Source: Sphingopyxis sp. 2PD (lineage in GTDB: Bacteria; Pseudomonadota; Alphaproteobacteria; Sphingomonadales; Sphingomonadaceae). From it: a stretch of DNA of 64,000 nt. Shown here in pieces: positions 8,283 to 15,849 of the stretch. The notes beneath the pieces were generated by a model that had not been told where the DNA came from, searched no databases, and worked only from the letters and a program-made list of their open reading frames with translations. The first letter of the stretch is position 1. Each line of letters starts with the position of its first letter. The position numbers were made by a program, and so were the translations under genes. The stretch covers positions 1 to 64,000 of the forward strand of contig NZ_SCMU01000004.1 of NCBI RefSeq assembly GCF_005503695.1, written 5' to 3'.

Positions 8283-9383
8283 ATGCACCAGCTTCATTTT
8301 TTCCCGTCGCGCACGATGGCGCTCTATGTCGGGCGGCTGTTCCTGATCCGCTCCTTCTCGATCCTGTTCGCGTTGGTGCTGATCCTGCAAACGCTCGACC
8401 TGCTCGGCGAAAGCGGCAAGATCCTGGCGGTCGCGGGCAACAGCGACGCCGATGTCTGGCGCTATGTCGGGATGCGGCTGCCGCAGATCATCGAAACCTT
8501 CCTGCCCTTTTCGGTGCTGCTTGGCACGATATTGACGATGGTGACGCTGAACCAGAACAGCGAGGTTATCGCGATGAAGGCGTCGGGGATGTCGGCGCAC
8601 CAGGTCCTTGCGCCGCTGTTCCTTGCCGCGCTGCTGGTCGCCGGGATCAGCTTTGCCTTCAACGAACGCATCGTCACCCGCTCGACCGCGGCGCTCAGCG
8701 CCTGGCAGAAGGTCGAGTATAAGCGGGTGCCCCCCGACAATGGCGTGCGCAGCAACATCTGGGTGCGCGACGGCAACAATCTGATCAACGCCGAAACGGT
8801 CGAAACCGGCGGACCAGCGATCGTGCTGCGCGGCGTCACCATCTATGAACGCACCGGCGGCGTGCTGTCGTCGATGCTGAAGGCCGACAGCGCGCGCGCG
8901 GTGGCCGGGGGCGGTTGGGAAATGACCAACGCGCGCCGCTTCATCCGCCGGTCGGGGACGCTGGAACCGCTGGGAACGATCGTCGCGGCAAAGTCGGTGC
9001 GCCCCGACCAGTTCACACTGGCGCAGGTCGACGGCGACGAGCTTCCCTTCCTGAAGCTGAAGGCAGCGATCGACGATCTGGAGGCCGCGGGCCGCCCGGT
9101 CGGGGCGCTGAAAGGCGTGTTGTGGCACAAGATTTCGGGACCGCTGTCGGCGATCCTGATGCCGCTGCTGGGCGCCGTCGCGGCGTTCGGCCTCGCGCGG
9201 TCGGGCAAGCTATTCATTCGCGCAATCGTCGGGATGGGGCTGGGGTTCGCCTATTTCGTCGCCGACAATTTCGCCCTCGCGATGGGGGATTTGGGCGCCT
9301 ACTCGCCGTTTCTGGCGGCGTGGGGGCCGTTTATCCTGTTCGCGCTGATCGGCGAGATGATTTTGATCCGGACCGAGGAATAG
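8283..9383 (+). CDS. lptG: LptG permease (LPS export ABC transporter family)
   Basis: A 366-residue YjgP/YjgQ-family partner of LptF with the same layout: N-terminal membrane helices, a periplasmic jellyroll (about 125-270) and three C-terminal helices. The coupling-helix region reads NQNSEVIAMKASGMS, which is typical of LptG and contacts LptB. The ATG follows the lptF stop by one base, so the two are co-translated. The substrate in this organism may be a glycosphingolipid rather than lipid A, inferred from lineage knowledge and gene context. Confidence 0.85.
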   Translation: MHQLHFFPSRTMALYVGRLFLIRSFSILFALVLILQTLDLLGESGKILAVAGNSDADVWRYVGMRLPQIIETFLPFSVLLGTILTMVTLNQNSEVIAMKASGMSAHQVLAPLFLAALLVAGISFAFNERIVTRSTAALSAWQKVEYKRVPPDNGVRSNIWVRDGNNLINAETVETGGPAIVLRGVTIYERTGGVLSSMLKADSARAVAGGGWEMTNARRFIRRSGTLEPLGTIVAAKSVRPDQFTLAQVDGDELPFLKLKAAIDDLEAAGRPVGALKGVLWHKISGPLSAILMPLLGAVAAFGLARSGKLFIRAIVGMGLGFAYFVADNFALAMGDLGAYSPFLAAWGPFILFALIGEMILIRTEE

Positions 9384-9424
9384 GATCAGCGTCGGCTCGC
9401 GACGAACAACCTGCCATCCATAAT

Positions 9425-9624
9425 GTCGTCATCCCGGCGAAGGCCGGGATCTCAACCTATCGTCCAACCGCACCGGCGAGATCCCGGCCTTCGCCGGGAT
9501 GACGAGTTAGAAACAGTCAGTGACGAAAACGAACCGTCGCCCCCGCGAAGGCGGGGGCCGCTGTCGGTTTACGCAGCAGCGTGGGACCAGGCAGCTAGCG
9601 GCCCCCGCCTTCGCGGGGGCGACG
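9425..9624. repeat. Two nested palindromic repeat doublets
   Basis: Positions 9425-9453 and 9478-9506 are an inverted pair of the CATCCCGGCGAAGGCCGGGAT family. Positions 9534-9562 and 9597-9624 are an inverted pair of the GTCGCCCCCGCGAAGGCGGGGGC family. They fill the space between lptG and the convergent desaturase gene and probably also stop transcription from both sides. Confidence 0.8.
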
Positions 9625-9633
9625 TTCCATTCC

Positions 9634-10740
9634 TCAGACCGCACCCCCCCGCGCCGAAACCGCCACCAGATTCGCCACCAGCTTCGGCAGGCTGTCGTAA
9701 TTCGCACCATGATATTGCGAATCGGCGGGCAGCACGTCCTTCAACCGGCGATGCGCCTCGGCGAGTGCATGATAGGGCACGCCCGGCAGCAGATGGTGCA
9801 GCGCATGATAGCGCAGCCCCACCGGCGCCCACAGCTCGGGCAGCAGGCCCGGCGGCGGCACGTTGACGCTGTCAAGGAACTGGCCGGTCACGGTCAGCAC
9901 TTCGCCGTCATTTTCCCAAAGGTGCGCCACCAAGGTGCGGATCTGGTTGAGCACCAGCGTCGCCGCCGCAATCGCGCCAAAGATCAACAGCGCGCGCAGC
10001 GGCACCCAGCCGAAGACGCCCGCGGCGATCAGCAGGCTCGACCACGCCCAGGCGCCGCCCTCCTGCCACGCCCACATGCGGCGAAACTCGCCGTCGGGCG
10101 CCTTACGGCGGAACAGCGGGTTGATGATCATCCCCGAATAGCGCTCGACGACGACGCGGCGCAGCGGCGGGATCAGGAACGACAGCGGGGTCAGCACCGC
10201 ATAGCGGAACAAGAGCGCCAGCGGCGCGAACGCCGCGGCGACCACGAACAGCGGCACCGTCCACGGCTTCATCAGCGCGAGCGGCAGATATTCGGGATCG
10301 TCGACCGTGCCATATTTGGTGCGATTGTGGTGCAGGCTGTGGATGCCTTCATACATGTAGGACGGGATCAGCAGCGGCACGCCGACGAGCAGGTTCCACG
10401 CGAAACGGAAGCCCGGCAGCGCGTTTTTGCGGATATGCGTCAGTTCGTGGATGAAACTGCCGGCGCGATAGAGCGCGAGGATCGCGATCAGCGCGGCGGC
10501 AAGCGACCAGGCGAGCGTCGGCGCCAAGATGGCGCCCGCGACACCCGCGTAACCGATGACGGTCGATGCCAGAAAATCGGTCCAATAGATGCGCGCTGAC
10601 GGCGTCACGAGGTCGCGCGTCAGCTCCGACGCGGCGCGGATCATCGCCATGTCGTCGGCGATCGCCGATTTGGGGATCCGGGCCGCCGCCTTGACCAGCG
10701 GTGTGTCGACCCGATCGGCAGAGGGGTTGATCGTCGTCAT
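9634..10740 (-). CDS. Membrane fatty acid desaturase family protein
   Basis: A 368-residue integral membrane di-iron desaturase or hydroxylase. The three histidine boxes are intact: HELTH at 98-102, HSLHH at 134-138 and HALHH at 312-316. Hydrophobic segments lie around 58-92, 118-130 and 165-190 and again near 230-265. The family introduces double bonds or hydroxyls into acyl chains or sphingoid bases at the inner membrane. The neighbouring lipid genes make a sphingolipid or acyl-chain substrate plausible. It is divergent from the GNAT-like gene at 10860. Confidence 0.8.
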   Translation of the reverse strand: MTTINPSADRVDTPLVKAAARIPKSAIADDMAMIRAASELTRDLVTPSARIYWTDFLASTVIGYAGVAGAILAPTLAWSLAAALIAILALYRAGSFIHELTHIRKNALPGFRFAWNLLVGVPLLIPSYMYEGIHSLHHNRTKYGTVDDPEYLPLALMKPWTVPLFVVAAAFAPLALLFRYAVLTPLSFLIPPLRRVVVERYSGMIINPLFRRKAPDGEFRRMWAWQEGGAWAWSSLLIAAGVFGWVPLRALLIFGAIAAATLVLNQIRTLVAHLWENDGEVLTVTGQFLDSVNVPPPGLLPELWAPVGLRYHALHHLLPGVPYHALAEAHRRLKDVLPADSQYHGANYDSLPKLVANLVAVSARGGAV

Positions 10741-10859
10741 AACGCTCGCTCTTCACCATGATTTCGTGGCAGCAAAATGGCCAAATGCGGGTCGCCAGCG
10801 CCGCGGCGATGCCCTAATGCGTCATCCGACATATAGGGTTGGCATTTCAGGAAACCAGT

Positions 10860-12029
10860 ATGAGCGGACATTCGGACGGACCGATCACCATCCACCCGGT
10901 CAAAGACAAGAACGACCGGCGCGAATTCGTCGAGCTGGCCTTTCGGCTCAATCGCGGCGATCCGGCGTGGGTGCCGCCGCTGAAGGGCGAGGTGTATAAC
11001 CTGCTGACTCCCGGCAAAAATCCGTGGTTCGAACATGGCAAGGCGCAATTGTTCCTGGCGCGGCGCAACGGCCGCACCGTCGGCCGGATTTCGGCGCATA
11101 TCGACGAACTGGCACTCGCGCAGCCCGCCGAACAGGGGATGGGACCGGGGACGGGCAACTGGGGGCTGCTCGAAGCCGAGGATGCGGAAACGACCCGCGC
11201 GCTGCTTGTCGCCGCCGAGGATTGGCTGCGCAATCAGGGGATGCACCGCGCGCTAGGCCCGCTGTCGATTTCGATCTGGGACGAACCGGGGCTGTTGATC
11301 GAGGGGTTCGACAACCGCCCGACGGTGATGATGGGGCACAACAGCCCACTCTATCGCGGCTGGATCGAGGACAGCGGTTATCGCCCGATCAAGCAGCTGC
11401 TGAACTACGACGTCCACGTCGCCGACGGTTTCCCGCCGCTGGTCAATCGCATCGTCGCCGCGGGCGAAAAGAACGCGCGCATTCGGATCCGCAAGATCGA
11501 CAAAAGCCGCTTCGATGCCGAAGCCAAGCTGATCATGGGGCTGCTCAACGATGCCTGGTCGGACAATTGGGGGTTCGTCCCGCTGACCGACAGCGAGATC
11601 GCCTTTGTCGGTAAAAAGCTGAAAACTTTGGTGTTCGAGGATCTGATCCGCGTCGCCGAAGTCGACGGCGAGCCCGTCGCTTTCATGATCGTCTTGCCGA
11701 ACATCAACGAGTTGCTGATCGACATGGACGGATCGCTGCTCCCCTTCAACTGGGCAAGGCTGCTGTGGTGGCTGCGCAAGCCGAAAAGCCGCACGCTGCG
11801 CGTACCGCTGATGGGGGTCGCCAAAAAGCTGCAGAACAGCCGGATGGCGAGCACCCTCGCCTTCATGATGATCGAATTCATCCGCCGCGACGCGGTGCGC
11901 GACTATGGCACCGAGCGCGGCGACATCGGCTGGGTGCTCGACGACAATCAGGGCATGAACGCGGTCGCCGAGGCGATCGATGCCAAGATCAACCGGGTGT
12001 ACCAGATTTACGACAAGCCTTTGGGCTGA
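10860..12029 (+). CDS. GNAT-fold acyltransferase, ceramide synthase candidate
   Basis: A 389-residue soluble protein. The N-terminal half reads like a GNAT domain (LARRNGRTVGRISAHIDEL, then a LEAEDAETTRALLVAAEDWL helix). A family-specific block follows: RALGPLSISIWDEPGLLIEGF and PTVMMGHN. A second GNAT-like half has RVAEVDGEPVAFMIVLPNI. The family is widespread in Alphaproteobacteria and often has only a generic annotation. From memory it resembles the GNAT-type protein reported as bacterial ceramide synthase in Caulobacter; I cannot confirm this without alignment. Its presence in the same 12 kb as spt and acp supports an N-acylation role. I chose the ATG at 10860 over an upstream TTG at 10839. 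Confidence 0.55.
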   Translation: MSGHSDGPITIHPVKDKNDRREFVELAFRLNRGDPAWVPPLKGEVYNLLTPGKNPWFEHGKAQLFLARRNGRTVGRISAHIDELALAQPAEQGMGPGTGNWGLLEAEDAETTRALLVAAEDWLRNQGMHRALGPLSISIWDEPGLLIEGFDNRPTVMMGHNSPLYRGWIEDSGYRPIKQLLNYDVHVADGFPPLVNRIVAAGEKNARIRIRKIDKSRFDAEAKLIMGLLNDAWSDNWGFVPLTDSEIAFVGKKLKTLVFEDLIRVAEVDGEPVAFMIVLPNINELLIDMDGSLLPFNWARLLWWLRKPKSRTLRVPLMGVAKKLQNSRMASTLAFMMIEFIRRDAVRDYGTERGDIGWVLDDNQGMNAVAEAIDAKINRVYQIYDKPLG

Positions 12030-12064
12030 ACTGCCGGAGCTGGAGCGCGGAGAGTTGCTGCTAA

Positions 12065-12202
12065 ATCCTCCCTGTCGCGAAGCGATGGGGAGGTGGCAGC
12101 GGCGCAGCCGCTGACGGAGGGGCGACAACACCGGCGTCGCGGCCCCTCCACCCCTCGCTTCGCGAGCGGTCCCCCTCCCCATGGCTTCGCCACAGGGAGG
12201 AT
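12065..12202. repeat. ~138-bp inverted-repeat element, copy 1
   Basis: It begins ATCCTCCCTGTCGCGAAGCG and ends in the near-reverse complement (CACAGGGAGGAT), with CTGACGGAGGGGC inside. Two further copies lie at 21043-21177 and 39031-39167, each between genes. It is a small non-coding element of MITE-like or REPIN-like type, with no open reading frame. Confidence 0.8.
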
Positions 12203-12250
12203 CAAAGGCGCCTGTTGCTCGTTAACCGCCGCTTTGCTTATGCCCGCGCT

Positions 12251-13021
12251 TCAAGCCAGCACCGCCCAGGTCGGCGCATGATCGCTAGCCTTCTCTCGCC
12301 CGCGGTGGTCCTTGTCGACCCCGGCGTCGATCAGCCGGTCGGCGAGCGCGGGGCTGAGCAGCAGATGGTCGATGCGAAAACCATGATCGCGTTGCCAGCC
12401 GCCCGCCTGATAGTCCCAGAAGGTCCAGACATGCCCGCTGGGGTGGCGGCTGCGGATCGCGTCGGTCCAGCCGTCGCCGAGCAGGCGGAACCACGCATCG
12501 CGCGATTCGGGCTGCATCAGCGCGTCGGTGGCCATGGCGCGCGGATCCCACACATCGTCGTCGTGCGGGATGACATTGTAATCGCCGGTCAGGATCGTCG
12601 GGATTTCGGCAGCAAGCAGGAATTTCGCCCGCTCGCGCAGCCGCGCCATCCAGCGCAGCTTGTAATCGAATTTGGGGCCGGGCTGCGGATTGCCATTGGG
12701 CAGGTAGATCGACGCGACGCGCACCCCGTGGACGTCGGCCTCCAGATAGCGCGACTGCTCGTCCTCGTCCTCACCCGCCAGCCCGCGCTGGATTTCGACC
12801 GGCTGGGCGCCTTTGGCGAGGATCGCGACGCCGTTGAAGCCCTTTTGCCCGTGATAGAGAAAACCGTAACCCGCCGCCTCGATCTCCTTGGTCGGCATCG
12901 TTTCATCGCTCGATTTCAATTCCTGCAGGCAGGCGACATCGGGCTGGGTTTCCTCGAGCCATTCGATCAGGCGCGGCAGGCGAGCCTTGATCCCGTTGAT
13001 ATTGAAGGTCGCGATTTTCAT
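12251..13021 (-). CDS. xth: Exodeoxyribonuclease III
   Basis: A 256-residue member of the exonuclease III/AP endonuclease family. Diagnostic motifs are MKIATFNINGIKAR at the start, ACLQELK with the metal-binding Glu, SIYLPNGNPQPG, LTGDYNVIPHDDDVW and the terminal KASDHAPTW with the catalytic Asp-His pair. It repairs abasic sites and trims 3' ends. The start is the ATG that begins the conserved MKIATFN. Confidence 0.93.
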   Translation of the reverse strand: MKIATFNINGIKARLPRLIEWLEETQPDVACLQELKSSDETMPTKEIEAAGYGFLYHGQKGFNGVAILAKGAQPVEIQRGLAGEDEDEQSRYLEADVHGVRVASIYLPNGNPQPGPKFDYKLRWMARLRERAKFLLAAEIPTILTGDYNVIPHDDDVWDPRAMATDALMQPESRDAWFRLLGDGWTDAIRSRHPSGHVWTFWDYQAGGWQRDHGFRIDHLLLSPALADRLIDAGVDKDHRGREKASDHAPTWAVLA

Positions 13022-13095
13022 GAGGCACCTATGGCAGCAAGATTGGTGCATAGACAAGCATCGGACCGTACAAACGCATCTCAATGCCTTGCACC

Positions 13096-13160
13096 GTGCC
13101 CTGAGCCTGTCGAAGGGCGCTTCTCGGTGAGGCGCCCTTCGACCGGCTCAGGGCTACGGT
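13096..13160. repeat. CCCTGAGC-TGTCGAAGGGC inverted pair
   Basis: Two inverted copies of the third dispersed family (GCCCTGAGCCTGTCGAAGGGC) flank a short spacer. Related pairs are at 15247-15364, 38189-38274 and 57619-57686. It lies upstream of xth and downstream of the A-type Fe-S carrier gene. Confidence 0.75.
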
Positions 13161-13185
13161 GACTATTGTCTCCGCGGTTTGAGAT

Positions 13186-13527
13186 CTAAATCGAGAAGCT
13201 CGACCCGCAGCCACAGCCCGACGCCGCATTGGGATTTTCGACCTTGAACGACGACCCGCCGAGCGAATCGACGAAATCGACGATGCAGCCGCGGACAAGG
13301 TCGATGCTCACCGGATCGACCACCAGTTTCACGCCATCGGTTTCGGTGACGATATCGTCACCCTCGATGCTCTCGGCGAGGCCGAAGCGATAGGTGAAGC
13401 CCGAACAGCCGCCGCCATCGACCGCGAGGCGCAGCGCCGCTTGCGTTTCGCCCTTGCGGTCGGCGATCCAGCGGACGCGCGCCGCGGCTGCGGGCGACAG
13501 GGTGATATCGGAAAGCTGCGTGGCCAT
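13186..13527 (-). CDS. A-type iron-sulfur cluster carrier (ErpA/IscA)
   Basis: A 113-residue A-type carrier protein with the three conserved cysteines C41 (GGGCSGF), C105 and C107 (SGCGCGSSF). It carries Fe-S clusters to apo-enzymes in the cytoplasm. The sequence fits ErpA or IscA, and the two cannot be separated safely by eye. The start at MATQLSD fits the family length better than the longer in-frame extension. Confidence 0.9.
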   Translation of the reverse strand: MATQLSDITLSPAAAARVRWIADRKGETQAALRLAVDGGGCSGFTYRFGLAESIEGDDIVTETDGVKLVVDPVSIDLVRGCIVDFVDSLGGSSFKVENPNAASGCGCGSSFSI

Positions 13528-13552
13528 GGGAGCTAGATAGGCGCTTTGTCTC

Positions 13553-13593
13553 AAATGAAAAGGGCGCCGCGACGGTTATCCCGCCTGGCGCCC
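13553..13593 (-). terminator. Terminator-like hairpin after the M23 peptidase gene
   Basis: Read leftward, GGGCGCC and GGCGCCC form a stem around an 18-nt loop, followed at once by TTTTCATTT. It lies 36 bp past the M23 peptidase stop and before the Fe-S carrier gene, so it would separate the two transcripts. Confidence 0.5.
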
Positions 13594-13628
13594 CTCCTCT
13601 CCGACCCAGGAAAGCTCGTCATTATTCT

Positions 13629-14366
13629 TTATTCGGGACCGCCCATCGCGACATCTTTGCCCGTGATTGCGGCGATCGCCATCTGATCCGACCGCACGAA
13701 CGGCATCGGATTGACCGGTGCGCCTTCGATACGGACTTCATAATGCAAATGGTTGCCGGTCGACCGGCCCGTCGAACCGACATAGCCCAGAATATCGCCC
13801 TTTTTGACCTGCTGGCCGGGGCGCACAATGTAGGACGACATATGGCCGTAGCGCGTCTGGATCGCATTGCCATGTTCGACTTCGACATAATTGCCGTAGC
13901 CGCCGAGGCGCTGGGCGCGGCCGACGATGCCGTCGGCGGTCGCATAGATCGGGGTGCCGTGCGGCGCCGGAATGTCGATGCCATTGTGGCGCGCGACCTT
14001 GCCAGTCACCGGGTGGACACGCATGCCGTACGACGACGACAGCGACATCTGGTCGATCGGGCGACGCGACGGCACGGCAACGCCGAGCGAGGCGGTCAGG
14101 CCGGTGTCGAGACGCTTCCACGCCTGGAAAATCGCACGGGCTTCGCTGTCTTCGCCGACCGACGGAACGCCAGCGGTGAAGCTGTCGTCATCGGGTTCGT
14201 CCGGAACGATAATGCCGGCATCGGCGCTGGTTTCGGCAGCTTGAACGGCGGGCGTTGCCGTCATGAAACATGCTGCGGCGCAGAGCATTGCGACTTGATG
14301 CAACTTCTGCGTCAGAAGAGTGTTTATCAAAATACGACCCCGCGTGTGCCATGTCGCCAAAGTCAT
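13629..14366 (-). CDS. M23 family (LytM) metallopeptidase
   Basis: A 245-residue secreted protein. A signal-like hydrophobic stretch (about 22-45) ends in AVQAAE, followed by an acidic linker and a LytM domain. The zinc motifs are intact: HNGID (HxxxD, near residue 127) and HLHYE (HxH, near residue 207), with YGHMSS between them. It probably cuts peptidoglycan cross-links or activates amidases in the periplasm. I chose the ATG at 14366; a start further inside the N-terminus is possible. Confidence 0.88.
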   Translation of the reverse strand: MTLATWHTRGRILINTLLTQKLHQVAMLCAAACFMTATPAVQAAETSADAGIIVPDEPDDDSFTAGVPSVGEDSEARAIFQAWKRLDTGLTASLGVAVPSRRPIDQMSLSSSYGMRVHPVTGKVARHNGIDIPAPHGTPIYATADGIVGRAQRLGGYGNYVEVEHGNAIQTRYGHMSSYIVRPGQQVKKGDILGYVGSTGRSTGNHLHYEVRIEGAPVNPMPFVRSDQMAIAAITGKDVAMGGPE

Positions 14367-14443
14367 CAAAAGGCTTTGGCGCCGGTGTTTGTTGGTTTGG
14401 ATGATTGCTCATCCCCCGCGAAGCCTGTGTGCTATCCCAATGG

Positions 14444-15241
14444 TTAAGACGCAATAACACCATAGTATTCTTGCGTCAGACCGGCGTCGTGGCGCGCCGA
14501 GTCGTTGAACGGTGGCTTCAACGCCCCCCGAAATCGCGCTTTTACGAGGGTCTGCCACGTTTCGACGGCGTTGAATCCCCGTTCGTCGCACATCCAGCCG
14601 AACCATCGGGTGCCAGCGCGCACATGGCGCACTTCGTCGGTGTAGATTCGCGACAAGATCCGCGCCGATGCCTCGTCCCCCGCGTCCCGGAAGCGCGCGA
14701 TCGTCGGCGGCGTCACATCGAGCCCGCGCGCTTCGAGCACCATCGGCACGATCGCGAGCCGCGCCAGGACGTCGTCCGCCGTGGCCTGCGCCGCTTCCCA
14801 TAGTCCGGCATGCGCGGGCAACGCGCCATAATGGCTGCCGAGCGTGCGCAGCCGCCGGTCGAGCAGCGCGAAGTGCATCGCCTCGTCGGCGGCCACGCCG
14901 ATCCAGTCGTCGACAAACGCGCGCGGAAATTCGCCGCCAAAGCGGCCGACGAGATCGACCGCCAAGTCGATCGCGACGAATTCGATATGCGCCAGCGCGT
15001 GGAGCAGCGCGATTCGCCCGCGTTCGGAGCCGCCCTTGCCGCGCCGCGGCATCCGGCCGGGTTCGAGCAGTTCGGGCGCGGCGGGCCACGCGGGCTGGTC
15101 GGGCATCGCCGTATCGCAGCGATGATCGAGCCGCCCCTGTCGCCACGCGCGCGCCAGACCGCGCGCCGCGCGGCGTTTGTCGTGCGGATCAGGCGTCAGC
15201 AGGACCGCACGCGCGGCTTCGCCGATACTTTGCGTGGTCAT
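14444..15241 (-). CDS. DUF455 ferritin-like protein
   Basis: A 265-residue DUF455 protein. A helical ferritin-like core holds candidate metal ligands in LLHALAHIEFVAIDLAVD (H and E), DEAMHFALL, MVLEARGLD and YTDEVRHVRAG, spaced as in di-metal four-helix bundles. The family is related to MiaE-like tRNA hydroxylases, but the substrate is unknown. The start MTTQSI is followed by an Arg-rich segment. Confidence 0.8.
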   Translation of the reverse strand: MTTQSIGEAARAVLLTPDPHDKRRAARGLARAWRQGRLDHRCDTAMPDQPAWPAAPELLEPGRMPRRGKGGSERGRIALLHALAHIEFVAIDLAVDLVGRFGGEFPRAFVDDWIGVAADEAMHFALLDRRLRTLGSHYGALPAHAGLWEAAQATADDVLARLAIVPMVLEARGLDVTPPTIARFRDAGDEASARILSRIYTDEVRHVRAGTRWFGWMCDERGFNAVETWQTLVKARFRGALKPPFNDSARHDAGLTQEYYGVIAS

Positions 15242-15246
15242 ATTGC

Positions 15247-15364
15247 CGTTCGTCCTGAGGAGGGGCTGAGCCTTGGCGAAGATCCATCTCGAAGGACAGC
15301 AGCGCTCCGTCCGCGTCCTTCGAGATGCCATTTCGACAAGCTCAATGGCTCCTCAGGACAAACG
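15247..15364. repeat. Long hairpin repeat of the TGTCGAAATGG type
   Basis: TCGTCCTGAGGAG...ATCTCGAAGGACAG at the left and CGTCCTTCGAGAT...CTCCTCAGGACAA at the right form a nested inverted repeat of about 118 bp. It belongs to the same broad family as 13096-13160 and lies upstream of the DUF455 gene. Confidence 0.7.
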
Positions 15365-15384
15365 GATTGCATAGGCACCATATC

Positions 15385-15849
15385 CTAGAGCGCCTTCGCC
15401 GCCTCCAGCACCGCTTCGGCATGCCCTTTGACGCGCACCTTGCGCCACTCCTTCGCCAGCTTGCCGTCAGCCCCGAACAGAAAGGTCGAGCGTTCGATCC
15501 CCATATAGCTGCGCCCGTAATTCTGCTTCTCTACCCAGGTGCCGAACGCCTCGCACACCGCGCCGTCTTCATCGGACGCGAGGCGGACGGTCAGGCCATA
15601 TTTGTCGCGGAACTTGCACAGTTTTGCCGGGGCGTCGCGCGACACCGCGAGCACCTGCGCGTACAGATGCGCGAATTCGGGCGCAAGGCGGGTGAAATCC
15701 TGCGCTTCGACCGTGCAGCCCGGCGTATCGGCCTTGGGATAGAAATAGACGACCAGCGGCGCGCCGGTCATCGCGGCGAGATCGATCGTCGCACCATCGG
15801 CGTCGAGCAGCTTTACCGCGGGAATGGCATCTCCGATTGCGAGAGTCAC
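15385..15849 (-). CDS. bcp: Thioredoxin-dependent thiol peroxidase (Bcp/PrxQ type)
   Basis: A 154-residue peroxiredoxin. The peroxidatic cysteine is C45 in YPKADTPGCTVEAQDF. The usual PrxQ resolving cysteine five residues later is absent (Q or D there), so it is 1-Cys-like or uses another Cys (KLCKF or VCEAF). The GTG start overlaps the glnE stop by four bases (GTGA), so it is translationally coupled to glnE. It reduces hydroperoxides in the cytoplasm. Confidence 0.88.
   Translation of the reverse strand: MTLAIGDAIPAVKLLDADGATIDLAAMTGAPLVVYFYPKADTPGCTVEAQDFTRLAPEFAHLYAQVLAVSRDAPAKLCKFRDKYGLTVRLASDEDGAVCEAFGTWVEKQNYGRSYMGIERSTFLFGADGKLAKEWRKVRVKGHAEAVLEAAKAL

Noticed and set aside
13096-13160. 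Inverted repeats read as insertion sequence ends
   Set aside because: They match a dispersed short palindrome family and bound no transposase.
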